Assembly (NCBI GenBank): GCA_051294375.1
Contig: CM119270.1
Coordinates: 21,109,775-21,173,774 of the forward strand
From: Paraspadella gotoi
Taxonomy: Eukaryota > Chaetognatha
Reading direction: 5' to 3'
Length of the DNA: 64,000 bases
The notes under the pieces are model-generated. The model worked only from the letters and a program-made list of their open reading frames with translations, searched no databases and was not told where the DNA came from. Both the position numbers and the translations under genes were made by a program. Positions 12,345 to 25,064 of the stretch are shown piece by piece (position 1 is the stretch's first letter; every line of letters starts with the position of its first letter).

Positions 12345-12515
12345 GGAACCGTTCCAAGTATAAGCAGTCCCTGAGCTTCGGATCAGGCTGTAGCAACCGA
12401 GTTCACAGAGCGGGTTAAAACGCCCCGTCCCTCTAAAATGCTAGGCGACGCACGGGCTAGAACCCCGGACCTTTGGTTGGGAGGCGAATGACTTGCCTCC
12501 GGCAACAATGGCCGC
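12345..12515 (-). mobile_element. Possible tRNA-derived SINE head
   Basis: On the minus strand, positions about 12,466 to 12,453 read GGGGTTCTAGCCC, a good B-box (TpsiC arm) match, and a looser A-box-like TTGCCGGAGG lies about 35 bases upstream (12,504-12,490). This is the spacing of an internal RNA polymerase III promoter. It does not fold as a complete tRNA, so a SINE or tRNA relic is more likely than a functional tRNA gene. Confidence 0.4.
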
Positions 12516-13039
12516 TGATGAACACGGATGTGGGATTTTTAGTCACCATAAAGGCAATACAAAAAAATTTGAAATAACTTGGTATATATCACGCTCGTGA
12601 TATCAGGTGGTTAAGATAAAGATGAAGATTTAGAAACTTGTATTTTATTATCAAAAATGTCCTAAGATCCTGTAAAAACTTTTGTTTTCAGTAGCAGGCG
12701 ATGCTACTTTTTGTATGGTCATACAAACGAACTAAAGATTGATCATGAGTTCTCGCCAACATTAGTCGACTCGACGATCGACAATAGAAATGACAAAAGA
12801 CAGACGAAATAACTAGTAAATAAATTTGTCCCACGTGTGAGGACGAACATTAAGTAATGTCAAAAAATAAGAGGTGAAAAGACAGAAAATAATAACAGAT
12901 AATATAACATGAATAATAAATAAATTAAATAATAAATATAAAAGCTTGTTTATTGTCTTTTCTTTGTCGTTGTGTAGTTAATATTTAAAAAAAGATTGGG
13001 GAAATTTTATATCGAAAACACAACGGTTTTTAATTCATA
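12516..13039. other. AT-rich, nothing recognised
   Basis: No frame of coding character or repeat family was seen in this interval. Confidence 0.5.
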
Positions 13040-13077
13040 AGATGGTAAGTACAAAATTTGTGCAAAAAGGAGAGAGG

Positions 13078-13129
<52 letters not shown>

Positions 13130-13255
13130 CAGAGAGAAGACAAATGAAATAGAAGCTTTGCCTCTCTTCTAATTTTCTCTCTTTCTCTGTCTCTCTCTCT
13201 CTCTCCTTTTCTCTCTCTCTCTCTCTCTCCTTCTTTTACACAATTTCGCCACCAT
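13040..13255. repeat. Small GA/CT fold-back
   Basis: A (GA)n block (13,070-13,140) and a (CT)n block (13,160-13,228) face each other. The outer edges are also complementary: ATTTGTGCAAAAAGG on the left and CCTTCTTTTACACAA on the right. It is a miniature of the larger palindromes in this window. The open frame inside it is a repeat translation. Confidence 0.75.
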
Positions 13256-14800
13256 TTCAAAACTTTTTAACCGATATGAAGACTGACTCTTAACCAAGAG
13301 ATCCGAAACAAGTATGTTTTGCCTATGTAAATAAAATTGTTGTTTAAATAATTTTCTAAATATAAAAACTTATATTTATATTAAAAAAAAAAGTGAGTCA
13401 GATTTAAGCGGCTTTCTTTGTTTTTAGAAAAATTTTTTTAAAAAACATAAATGAGTTAAAGAGGAAAAAACAAAATATTTTTTACGGCAAAATATCTAAA
13501 GTACAAAATAAAATTTAACCGAATTTAAGAGAGGGCTACTATATTTATTAAAAAAACTACGAATTAATATTCGACTAATGTAAATAATTTTCAAAGATGA
13601 ATAACTGCTAATTTGATTCCAAACTTTACTTCACTCTAGTGGGCAGTGTGGGTTTTATAATTTAAGTCCTTAAGGAATCGCGTAAAAACTCCCGTTCCTA
13701 ACGGCCCGATAAATGTTTCCTAATATATTCTTCACGCATTGATTCTGTTTTATTTAATTTTGCCTTGAACAAACCTCGGGCCAATCGACTAGAAAGCGCA
13801 TATTTAATATTTTATTTATATTTAAAGAGTGTCTCGCGGGTGCCGGTCCATGCAAGACACGACCGTGGGCGTGGGACTCGACCGAGATGATATCTGGCTC
13901 CTGCCTCGCCCGTTTCCCGCGAAGCGAAACAAGATTCGAAACTTTGAAGAATATCCCGATTATTTTTAACGGACGTTATACGCTTTTTATAACATAGCGT
14001 TGGTGGTTTACTTTTAAAGTCATTTACATTTACTTTAATTTACATTTTAAAGTCATTTTTAATCGTTTTTTAATCCCCACGTTTTTAGTCTTTTTAAACT
14101 CGAAAAATGAAAATCGTTAATTTTCACGTCGCAAATTTTATTTGTTGCTAATAACTTACTCACCGTTCCCAAAATCCTATACGTCTTGATAAAGACTAAA
14201 AGTCACCAATGATAAGTACAACGAATCGAGAGGGCTACGAACAAAGAGAGTGTGAAAACTACAAACAGTTAAAACTAAAAAAGTAGTAAGAAGAGTAAAA
14301 CAACATTTTTGATTATGTTAAATGAGTTAAAACACTTGGCTGTTGTTATAATTAGTCTACGTAAGTTCCTTCAATTATCTAACTCATGAGAAGAAGAACA
14401 ACTGGACGGAAAGATCAGAAAAATTTAGACATGGAAAATATAAATTGTTCACATTCATCTCAACATCAAGTCAAGCGTGAATCATAAGATAGTTTTCGAT
14501 TTAATATTGCGAAAGTTCACTCTTGCATCCCATGTAGGGGTAATAAACATAACAAATTTAAATGCCTGGAGAACAAAAAGTCGAAAAATACCTTTGTCTC
14601 ATACCGATGAAAGTTTTTTGTTTTTGACCGGAAACTTCATCAGGCCCAACAAAAGCAAGTAGATACCAAACTTAACAAAGAAGTAAATCGTAATTTTAAA
14701 CTATTTTTTCGGAATAAATTGCCGCTAGGCTTCTTTCCATCAAGTAACATACAGTGAAGAAGGTAAAAAAAGAAAGGGTAAATAAAAAAGAAAAAAGAGT
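13256..14800. other. No gene seen
   Basis: Mostly AT-rich with one GC-richer patch near 13,840-13,940. No exon, RNA gene or recognised repeat could be supported. Confidence 0.5.
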
Positions 14801-15060
14801 TCAATTGAGCGTAAACCGAAGATAATAAAGATCTACTCCTCCATGTATATCTCCTGGAATGGGCTCATCGTAGTCCAGTCGCGTCTTGCACAAATCCGTC
14901 GATCTCTGATCTGAATTTGTCCTTTTATTCCCGGCTCCACGAATAACCCAATAAGGTTGGCCAATGGTAACGTGGCAACGCATACAAAAAAGCGACCCAC
15001 ACGCGCGCAGACCATTCTCATAGCAATCACTTAAGCAATCAAATCTGTGTGGCCGCGTCT
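14801..15060 (-). CDS. Probable terminal exon of an unrecognised Cys-rich protein
   Basis: Minus strand. A CCTCACCAG acceptor just above 15,060 opens a frame of 85 codons ending in TGA at 14,801. Its N-terminal half is Cys-rich (FDCLSDC, LRACGSLFCMRCH), followed by QPYWVIRG, and the C-terminal half is polar and acidic (TRLDYDEPIPGDIHGG). The spaced Cys and His residues suit a zinc-binding or disulfide-bonded module, but I cannot name a family. Two leading bases show the upstream exon would end in phase 1. That exon would lie at higher coordinates, where 15,184-15,208 and 15,312-15,321 are assembly gaps, so the rest of the gene may be missing. The composition is unlike the repeat-derived frames around it. 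Confidence 0.45.
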
Positions 15061-15183
15061 CTGGTGAGGAATATGCAAATAAATAAATGGGAACCAATTG
15101 CGAGAAATTTTGTTGTAAATGTTTACCCTTGATTCACTGTGATCAACGTCTTCATTATGGTGCGGTTTGCGTAAATAATATAA

Positions 15184-15208
15184 NNNNNNNNNNNNNNNNN
15201 NNNNNNNN
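15184..15208. other. Assembly gap, 25 N
   Basis: Gap just upstream, on the minus strand, of the Cys-rich exon candidate. It isolates a 103-base fragment (15,209-15,311) that lies between two gaps. Confidence 0.99.
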
Positions 15209-15311
15209 TTCAAAAGACGCCGTCATCCTCGGTCCCTTTTAGCGTGACGTCGTTGCCAGCGTCACTTCTCTTGACCGACGACTTCGTGACCGTAACCCGC
15301 GCCACTCTCCT
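15209..15311. other. Isolated 103-base contig between two gaps
   Basis: Open throughout in one frame on each strand (minus strand VARVTVTKSSVKR; plus strand QKTPSSSVPFSV). This is compatible with an exon piece but too short to decide strand or function. Confidence 0.3.
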
Positions 15312-15321
15312 NNNNNNNNNN
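15312..15321. other. Assembly gap, 10 N
   Basis: A 10-N run, unlike the 25-N gaps elsewhere. It may mark a different gap class or scaffolding step. Confidence 0.99.
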
Positions 15322-15404
15322 CAAACAAAAAAGATAACCTAATCACAAGCTTACAGTACAAACTCATTAACGCGATTTTTGCCACAACTTATAATCAAGA
15401 CCTT

Positions 15405-15595
15405 TCACAAATGCAATCGAGCCCGTAACTTTTGCCCGGCAATCAGGACCACCCACAAATACAGTAAGGCCCATAACATTCCGCAAAATAAAGACGACGC
15501 ACAAATACAATCAAGCCCAAAACACTCGCTGCAATCAAGACCACACACAAATGCAATCAAGCCCACAACCTGTAACACAATCAGTTTTACCCACA
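15405..15595 (+). repeat. Degenerate minisatellite, ~40-50 bp unit
   Basis: The phrase CACAAATACAATCAAGCCC recurs about four times with drift (near 15,409, 15,453, 15,500 and 15,547), each followed by CACAAC-like sequence. Open frames across it reflect the repeat. Confidence 0.7.
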
Positions 15596-15664
15596 ACCTT
15601 CTCCACCGACGATTTCCATCCTCGCGCATTTTATTCAAAGGAATCGTTAAAACTTCCATTAACG

Positions 15665-15960
15665 GAAATCTACGACGACGACGGAGACGACGACGACGAC
15701 CACGACGACCACGACGATGACAATGATAACAGATGACAATGACGACGACGACGACGAAAACGATGTCGAAGATGAAGAAAAGGGCTACGATGATGAAAAA
15801 GACAACATCGTCGACGACCGAAAAAAAATGGCAACGAAGATGACAAAATTATGACAATGAGGACGACAACAATACGATAACTATTGGAGGCGGCAGAAAA
15901 GAAATAACGAACGACGACGACAACGACGATGACGACAACAACGACGACGATGTAAACACT
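15665..15960. repeat. (GAC)n trinucleotide tract, interrupted
   Basis: Long imperfect GAC/GAT/AAC tract on the plus strand. The Asp-rich and Arg-rich frames within it are repeat translations. Confidence 0.9.
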
Positions 15961-16554
15961 TTGGTAAGGAATCTTGTTTCATCACTCACAAGGATGGTTT
16001 TCAACCCCACCTATCCATTCAGCTGAACTCATTGCCTCACAGGCCAAGAGAACATTTTGTTAAAATAATATCAAGACGCCTTTGTCTTCGCTTCCCTCTG
16101 TTCCAACCGTCCTGATTTACCGATTACCCCTTCCCACCCCGCACATCCGACCTTCCTTCTCTACGCCCTTCCCTATCCCTACCATCTTCCTCTCTTTCCC
16201 AGCTTATCCCTCGACTCGCTGGACAGATCCCGATGTCGCCAGGATCCTACAAGCCCTTTTCATTCTCTCGATCACGCGGAATTCACGCATTCGTCAATTT
16301 GTCGACTGATCGATTTCGCGGTAACCGATTTCGTGAGCGAAAGAACCGGCTACAACCTGGTCTGTATTAGAATCAGTGGAAGAAGTCACGTGATAAGAGA
16401 GAGAGGTACGAGTTACAGTAAATCGAGTTTGATGCTAAAAGTTCTAAAATGTTCGAGCGTTGACGTTAAAGGATCACGTCGTGAAGTGTGTACGGCTTAA
16501 AAAATTTATAAATTGTAATATTGTATTGATAGAGCCGGCTCCTCGGGAGTTTAT
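15961..16554. other. No gene seen
   Basis: Mixed composition with a C/T-rich stretch at 16,080-16,270. No splice-supported exon was found. Confidence 0.5.
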
Positions 16555-16940
16555 TAAATCTTAGACAGGAAGAAGATCTCGATTGAAAGCTTGCAAAGAC
16601 TTGCTGTTTTGTGATCTTGTAAGATGGATGGATGACTTAACTTATTGTTTGAAGTCAAAAGAGAAGATAGATTATTTATTATCTTTTCACACATTTGAAA
16701 TATTCTTATAAATATTATGCTACTTCATTGTTAGAGAAGCCAGGTACTGGGGGAGTGAATAAACGAGACTGTGATAAAGTCTTGATTGAAAGCTTGCAGG
16801 GACCTGATTTTGTCATTATCTTGTAAGAGTGATGGAGGCCTTAAACCACCAAAGCCTGTCCAAAGTCAGGGGCAAGATAGCTTATTTATTAAATGAATGG
16901 GTAATTTTTCTATTAGATAAATTTTATATTGGTTGTACCG
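16555..16940 (+). repeat. Dispersed repeat family B, two partial copies in tandem
   Basis: The phrase TTGATTGAAAGCTTGCA appears near 16,585 and 16,785, each followed by the CTTGTAAGA(T/G) block. The second copy continues through AAGCCTGTCCAAAG and the AATGAATGG end, close to the copies at 11,106-11,350 and 61,330-61,730. Confidence 0.8.
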
Positions 16941-17229
16941 ATTTTATGCGCAGGTTGTCTGAAAGAGTCACGTGACTTAAAATTGATTGACACCTGGTTG
17001 CCAGTAATAAAAAGGCTGATGGGTAACGACTCCGGAAGGTAAGGGAATAAGGGGGAATGGGGTAAGGTATGTGGGTGCGTCGAAAAATCTCTCGATTCGG
17101 AGCGACGGAAAAACTTTGGATTTCTAAATAAATTTTTGTGGTCACGGAATATTTAATTAGTTTGATAAAGATGTTTATATTGTTAAATTGAACGTAAATA
17201 GGAGGGGAAAATTTCAAAGTCTGTTGGGC

Positions 17230-17335
17230 AAAGTTTCGGAGAAAGCTTATTGTAGTGACAGCAAGCTTATCATAGTGACGGGTAGCTTATCATTCTGACA
17301 GGAAGCTTATCATCGTGACAGCAAGCTTGGATTAG
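17230..17335 (+). repeat. Tandem ~19-20 bp repeat (AAGCTTATCAT unit)
   Basis: Four to five copies of a unit containing AGCTTATC, then TGACAG or TGACGG. The inverted copy at about 26,545-26,597 contains only part of the array, because homology ends there. Confidence 0.8.
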
Positions 17336-17645
17336 TTCCGTGAAGCAGCGAGCAAAAGCTTTAACGAATGGGACGCGATCTGCCAGATTTCTGTGGCAGA
17401 TTTTATTTTTTAGTTGCCAGATGTTTGTGAAATTCAAAGTGATAATTTGATTAATTCTGTCCATAGATTTTATTCGTTCTTTGTGAAGGAATTTTGTCAC
17501 AGAGATTGAGTGAAAGTTCACAGTATTTTTTGTGACGGCCTCACCGGAGAGCGGATGAGCCGTGAATGACAAATTGTGAATCGGTGAATAAACGACGCCG
17601 ACGACGCCTCGGGTTGAAAAGGTTTCTGGGCTTGTGGTGGACTGA
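17270..17645. repeat. Inverted copy of 26,221-26,597
   Basis: Reverse complement of 26,221-26,597 with near identity. It abuts the next inverted arm (from 17,650), but its partner lies on the far side of unrelated sequence and a gap, so the two inverted blocks are not in palindromic order. Confidence 0.85.
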
Positions 17646-17649
17646 AGGG

Positions 17650-19557
17650 TTTGGTTCACAGGTTCTTGGTGTCATCTTCATCATTCGAATTCACTAGTTC
17701 ATTGTCGTTTCTCTCAATGTTTACTTTCTATAAGAAGTTATTTCTTTTTCTTTGTCTTTTACAAGTTCTGGTCTTAGATCAATCTTCTCGCACTTTAACG
17801 ATTTCAGCCTTTGCGGTTATGAGAGATTCATTGTGCTCAACATTAGCCTTATTGTCCACCGCACCTTCCAATTCACTGTCTCCTACATTGTCCACAACGT
17901 TGGCGTCATTGTCCACCACATTTTCCGCTTTATTGTCTTCTACATTGTCCACAACGTTGGCGGCAATGTCCACCACTTCCTTAACGTTATTGTCCTCTAC
18001 ATCGTAAACAACATCGGGGTCATTGTCCACCACATTTCCATTCATTGTTCAAAACACCGACCACTACACTTCTTCTCCATCGCCCACAGTTTCGCCCACA
18101 GTTTCCTCCACTCATAACCACATCCGCGTCATAATCTCCAAATTCTCTTCCTCTTCCTCTCCCTATTCCCGTCACGCCAAAGTTCCATCTCGGCTTCGGC
18201 CAAAAGACGAATTATTTCCTCTCCTATTTTCTTGGAGTCTCCTTCAAGGTAGCAGGGTCGCTGGATGCAAGCGAGGCTTGCTTGGCTTCCTTAGCTGCCT
18301 TTGCTTGCTCACGTTGGAGCGATCTTCATTGGAGGCATCGTCGTTTTCATCTGCAACGCAGTCAACTCCTTCTCTTCATCCGTTTCCGAATTCTCCATGA
18401 TTGGTTCCAAAATCATGAAAGGCTCATTCTGCAATCGATTCTGTCGTTGATCTTCAATATGATTTTCATATAAGTCCTCCAGCCTGTTTCTCTCCTGCTG
18501 CTCCTGCTGTTGCTCATTTCCCTGCGGCTGCTGCTGTATTATTCCTCTCTTGAACAGTTTTGTTTTGTTTCCATCAAATCGAGTCTATTTAAAGATGCTG
18601 CAGATGATTTTCCAATTGATCCGCATTCACTTGAGTAATTTTCTCTCTTCGATCTTCGGACGATTCAAATGTGCCAGCTTCTTCCAAGTGCAATAGCTTG
18701 GCTTCATCCAAAGTCTCGATGGTTGAACACCGTTCATCTGCAACGGGATTTTTACCATCAACGGCTGCCATCCGCGATTGCCTACCATTCCCAACGCCTC
18801 TATCTGCAATCTCCTCCTCTCCACGGTCCCCATCGGCAATCGCCTTCACATCCACAACGTCCTCCATCTGCAATCGCCTCTCCTCTTCAAACGGACTCCA
18901 TCTGCAATCTCTCTCACATCCTCAACTCCTCCATATGCAATCGCCTCCAATCATCCTCTTCTCCTCCACCATCTCCCACAACCAACGACTTTCGATCTTC
19001 GATCAAATCCCTGACGACGGAGAGCGACTCAAGCCGCAGGACGCCGCAGCGCAGCGCCTCGAAGCTGCGTCGAATTTCGGGCGGAGAGGCGACGATTGAC
19101 TGTGGGACGGAGGGGTCGTTGGCGTTGGCGTTGTCGTTGGCGTTGTCGTCGTTGTTGGCGTTGGAGTTGGCGTTGTTTGAATCATCGTCGCGTCCTCCGT
19201 GTTCTAATTGACGCCAAAAGTTGATGGAAACGAAAGGCCGCCGCCCCGCCCGCCGCTGCTCTCTCCACCGCCCCCTCTCTCCCCTCCTTCCTCCCCTCTT
19301 CTTCTTCTTCCTCCTCCCTCTCGTCTCCACTTCGACTCTCTCTTCCTCGTCTTCGTCTGAATGAAAATCTCGTCGCCTCCGAGAAACCGAATCGAATCTC
19401 GGAGAGAAACTCTTCTATTTCTGGGGGAGAGATGGAGGAGGAGGAGGGAGAGGGAGAGAGAGAGGGGGAGAAGGGGGAGGAGGAGAGGTGGGGGTGGTGA
19501 GAGGGTGGCGGCGTGGTAGTCGTCGTCGTCGTCGTCGTAATTCTCCGGTTCTGACAT
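17650..19557 (-). pseudogene. Truncated, frameshifted inverted copy of the gene at 33,769
   Basis: Minus-strand counterpart of about 33,769-35,690. The start codon is at 19,557-19,555 and the peptide opens MSEPE as in the intact copy, but an extra A shifts the frame at about codon 6, giving an Asp run where the intact copy has a Thr run. Further indels split the coding sequence among all frames (pieces around 18,914-19,330, 18,589-18,873 and 17,779-18,045). Homology stops abruptly at about 17,650, inside the coding sequence and well before the C-terminus, so the membrane anchor is absent. Either this copy is decayed or it is poorly polished sequence of the same locus joined in the wrong orientation. 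Many single-base indels in homopolymers favour the second reading, but this is inference. Confidence 0.7.
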
Positions 19558-20689
19558 CGCGCGTCGCTTGTCGAAGATCGACTTTCGAATTAAAGAAAGA
19601 AGGAAACAGATTTTTCCTTTTCTTTGATACGAAACATCGATTATTCGCTGTACGCGGTGTCCACTGTACAGCGAGGTGGATTAAAGCGGCGAGGGAATTT
19701 CGGTTGCGACGAGGAATGACTGCATTACAGTCGAGGTCGGTTTTAACGGCGCCGGGAATCGAAAGAGTTTTTTTGTATCCAAATCGATGTTGGAAAAAAA
19801 ATCTAATTTTGACGGACAAATTATTTTTAAAAGTTTGGGTTGTCCAGCTTTTAATCTGTTTAAAAAGAACAAATTAGTTAGTTAAAATTGTGATTAAAGC
19901 ACATTTATACAAGCTAACACTGTTAGTCCATTATGGTTTACTTTAGTTGATGGCGCAGGAAACTGTTCGTTGGTTTGACATGACACACTGATATTAAACA
20001 TAATTTTTAAACAATATTAAATGACAACTTGTTTCTTCAGAACTCGACAGATGTTCATTAATTGATTTGATTTCACGTAATTTTATTAGTCTGTATTTCT
20101 TTATCTTATTTATTTTTATTTACTTAATTCTTTATTCAAGGTTTTGTTTTGCTTTGGATGGTCAAATCTTGATCTTAACTACACGAATTTCGTTTATTCT
20201 TTCTTCAATAACCAAATGTTATTCTGATCGGATTCCGATTCTTTCTCGGCGCCGATATTTCTCTTTGCTCTGCGGCCGAGAGAATTAAAAGCCGGATTTT
20301 GATCGGCGGCCGAAAATCCTTTGACCGTGAATGGACCGGTGAATGGAGGTCACTCGAGCGAATGAATGGAATGAATGAATTCTCGGGACGGAGGAAGAAG
20401 GAATGCCGGTCAAAGAAAGATAACATCTCTGTGATTCGTCACAGTCACTCAAAGCGTCGTCGTCGTTGTTGTTGTAGTTTTTCACCTTCGAATCGCCTTC
20501 ACCTCTCACGGGCGAAAGAATTGTGAGGGGAAAAGTGAAAGGTGATCACTTAAGCTGTATTCATACTACTTTTATAATTTGTGACAAATGCTTCAGTCTG
20601 GTCATAACCGTCAATTTCTGTTTACTTGGGTCCGTTTATATGCTCTTCTTTTTCTGTACCGTTTCTTTTATCATCTCTTATTCGCTTTC

Positions 20690-20815
20690 TCTCTGTTTCG
20701 ATTTTGTTCCGTTCCGTTTCTGTTCTTTCGTTTCCGCTTCTGTTCATTTGTTTTCGCTTCTGTTCTTTTTAAATCCGCTTCTGTTCTGTTTGTTCTGCGC
20801 ATGAGCAGAAGCGCG
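20690..20815 (-). repeat. Tandem GAACAGAAGCGG array (left copy)
   Basis: About five imperfect copies of a ~16-20 bp unit containing GAACAGAAGCGGAAAC on the minus strand. The mirror array is at 32,455-32,590. Confidence 0.8.
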
Positions 20816-23800
20816 CAATCCGCTTATTTAAGGGGACGCGTGATCGAAATTCGCCCGCGCAAAAATGAGGATAACGAATTTGCGAAAAAAAGTCACGAAC
20901 GCAAAGATGCAAATTAGTTAATGCGGATTAAAATTTTTTGCCCCTGATTTTTTTCTTAATCGAACCGTTTCTTCGTCCATTTGAAGCAAGAATGAAGAAA
21001 ATGAGAAAAATTAGAGATTAGTCTAGTTATTTTCTTTTTATAAGCAAATTTTTTTCTGGATGCTTTCAGTTTTAAAACTTCTATGAATTCAAAATTCAGA
21101 AAAGTTTTTTGTCTGTATATCAGTCAGGTTTTGTTAAATCATGAAAGAATCTAGAAAAATGCAAACTAGTAGATAAAGTAGATAAAATCTAATAATCTTG
21201 CATAATAAATACCTGAGAAATAAAAGTTAAGCTTAACTCAATTAAATATTTCACATTAATAAACATCCAAATACAAAAAAAGACAGAGCATTAAATCACG
21301 TAGTCAAAATGTCATCGATAATAAACATAAACGATTCTTTTTCTTTAGTTTTAAACTTCACAAAAACATAAGAAAATAAAGTCCCAGTGAGAGGCTGAGG
21401 CGTTTACCTCCTTCATTCATTCACTACTCCCTTAATTACTGCTAGTTAAAGGGTAGAGAAATATTCAAATTCGTCGGAGGTCAGACACCAGAAACTTTCA
21501 TTTTGCTCTCTTTATTTTTAGTCTCTCTCTCTCTTCTCTCTCTCTCTCTTCTCTCTTTCTCTTCTCTTCCCTTTTCACAGATATCAAACTGGGAGCAATA
21601 TTCTTCATTCTTTGTCCTGTCTTTCCAGTCGGCAGCAGCTGGATGCAAATTGATTGAAAGCATCTCAACCCACTCATGTCACCCTCCTTTAAAAATTCGC
21701 CCAAAAAATCTCGGATCGAATTTTAAAATTGAACTGAATCTTTAATCGAACGGTGAATCGTAAATTTGATGAACAAACCGTAAACCATGAAAAAAAAACG
21801 GTAAACGATGAATGCAAGAAAAATATATATATATATACAAACATAAACAATCTTAAACCGGATTCGGGTCCTTGTTAAAATCTCCCGCGGATGAGCGATG
21901 GCGACCGAAGCGGAAAAATACAAACAAAAAAAAGAAATTAAGAAAACGATTTATTATTAAGTTCGAGGAAAATTTTAATTTTTTAAAAATCGAAAAAAAA
22001 GTTACGGCTTTGTCGAAAAAAATAGAGTCGTTTTAAGTTTGTTGTTATTGTTTTTTATTTTGAAGGACAATAAATTGAAAAGAAAAGAGCAAAGAAAAGG
22101 AAAGGAAATTAGGACTAAACAAAGAAGAAGATAGAAAGGAAAGAATGGAAAAGAAAGAAAGAAAGAGAAAAAGAAAAGAAGAAAAGAAAGAAAGGAAGGA
22201 AGCGGATCGTCTCCAACCGCGCGATAAACGAAGACTCACATCGTCTTCTCTCTTTGACGTCGCGCGACATCTTTAATGACATCAGGAATGTTCAACCTCG
22301 ATCATGTCATCTCTCGTGACATCAGGAATGACATTACTAATGACATTCGAATCCCAAAATCGAAATGACATTGAGATGTGAATTGCCAATCGGTTATACG
22401 TGAGTCAGTGAATCCGTGAGACGTAAAACAACCTGATTCAACTCGAAGACGGGAAGGGAAAGTGAAATTCAGTTCGGACGAAACCGAGTTCCGAGACCTG
22501 GGCCGGGCTTGATCCGTTTTTAGGGGCTGGGGTTGGGCCCTGAGGGTCGGGCCTGAGCCATTAAGGGCTGAAGGGCAAGAGGAACATCGGGAGATCGAAC
22601 GGCTTCACTGCAGATTAATCAACGGGTATAATTAGGAGATATATTTGCTCAAAGAGATTTTTCTACAAATTGAATTTTTTCTTCTCTTCTTTTTTCGGTC
22701 GACAATATTAAATGTTTTTATTAATAATTGTAATGTTTTAAACGACGGATGGCAGCTTCATCTCACTCGTAATTTTTGGAGAAAGAAAACGCCCTGTGTT
22801 CTTTTTATGTCGTTGTTCACATTAGAAACAAAATTGTTATCTTTGTTATAATAATATTGTTATTCTTTCTTCTTACCTTTTTTTCCGCGCTTTTAAAAGG
22901 TGTTTTTCGATGAATTAAAATTGTCGTTTATACAAAAAAAACTTTTCATTGTTTAAAACGTCTTATTTTTTAACCATTCATCCCGTGCTCCGATTAATAA
23001 AACGGAACATTAAAGTAGTTTAGCGTTTTTCTCCCCCCATTTTTTTAGGCTTTAACTTAGGGATTACGGGTCTTTCTTTCTTTTTTTTTTTTGAAAAGGA
23101 TGTTTACATTGGCTTCTCTCTTTATGAACTGACAGCGAACTTCCTTATTAAAACTTTTCGATCTCTTTGGGAAAAAATTGAAAAAAGAAATGCAGGAGTT
23201 CGTTTTTAATTCTTTAGCGATGACGATGAAGATGACGATGACAAAAGATGACAAAGATGACGATGACGAAGATGAGAAGGTGACGACGAAGACGACGAGA
23301 CGACGACGATGACGACGACGATGACGACATGGTGACAGTGACACTGAAAAGTGATGACTACGAAAACTTTTTTTTAGAAAAATCACGACAATGACGATTT
23401 TGTTAACAACGAATATATATATATAATAATTTTAAACAGACAATAAAAATTGACGATTATGAAGACGACAATGATGACGAAGATGACAAATTTAAGAAAA
23501 AAACGATGAAATTATTATTTTTTTAGAAAAAAAAGAAAAAAAAGAGGACAAAGATGTCGAAGAAGATGATCAGGAAGAATAAGAAAGACGAAGTCGATAT
23601 AACGACACTGAATTCCGGAAGTTGACGACGACGACGACGACGATGACGATGACGACGACAATGACGACGAGATCGCTAGGAGGTGAAATTAGAGGAAGTC
23701 GTCGGTGATCAAGAGACGTGAATGAAGACGAACAACCGACGATGAGACGACGCGACGACGACGAACGCGACGACGACCACAAAGAGGCGGCGGCGCGGCG

Positions 23801-24263
23801 CGGCGTCGGCGGCGCGGCGGCGGCGGCGAAACGTCCTTCCAAAATTTGTCTCTTTTTTCCGGAAAAATTAAAAAAAAAAAGTATTTTTTTCTTCGACAAA
23901 AATGAATTTTGTTTTGTCGGGCAAAACTGAATTTTTTGTCGGGCAAACTGATTTTTTGTCGGCTAATCTCTCGACAGAGTTTTTAAGGCAGATCTCGAAA
24001 ATGATCGCGAGAATAAATCATAGTGACCGCCGATGACGACGACGACGACGACGACGACGACGATTACAATCGATGGAAGAGGAAAGACGGAGGACGACAA
24101 CGACCAACGACGACGATTGATGAGGAAGACGACGACGACGACGACGACGAGCACAATGTAAGTGGGAGGGAGAAAAGAAAATGGGCAGCGCATTCTTCCT
24201 TTGATGAGGCATGGGCATGGGAGTGAGAAGAGAGAGGTAGAGGGAAGAGAGAGAGAGAGAGAG

Positions 24264-24301
<38 letters not shown>

Positions 24302-25028
24302 GACAAGTGTAAATAGCAAACCAGGAGGCTTCCTTTTATTCCTTTATATTTTTTTCCTTCTTTTTCCCGAGTTTTCCCTTTTCCTCAGAAGAAAAGGTGT
24401 GTTTCCGATGTTCATGTTTTTTCGGTGTGGGGAATTGTCTTTTGGTTATTTGTGGTCGAATCAGCGTTTGTGGCCTCCTTTTGTTCTTGGTGTCACCGGT
24501 TTAAGAAAAACAGCCTTCTTTATCTTTCTTTTCTTTTAGGTTTGTCTTATCTTTTGTTTATCTTTGTCATTGTTAATGAGTGTGTCTTTGCATCGTTGTC
24601 TTTCTCTTTGGTCATTGTCTTTCATTTTGTCATCGACTTTGTCATTGTCTTAGTATTATTGTCAGTTTTCCGAATCGTTTTATTTGTTTCAAAAGTCATG
24701 AATGACGCCTTCGTCAGTCAGTCAAGAAAGTGTCATCTTAGTCGCGATGTCATAAAATGTCATTCTCATCGCTATCATCATATCATAAAATATCACCCGT
24801 GTTTCCGATCGTTAACGTGTCGTCGTGTCGTCGTCGTCTCGTCGTCGTCGCGTCGTTCGTCGTCGTCGTCTTCGTCGTCGCAGGTGAGTTTTCGTCCAAC
24901 TGGACTCTTTTTGTGACCCGAGGTGAGTCAGGCGGGTTTGGGTAAGTGAGATTTTCACTTTATTTCGACGTCTTTGTCATTGAATTCTCAGGTACAACAA
25001 TGTCATTATCGTGATCATCATCATTCAT

Positions 25029-25064
<36 letters not shown>

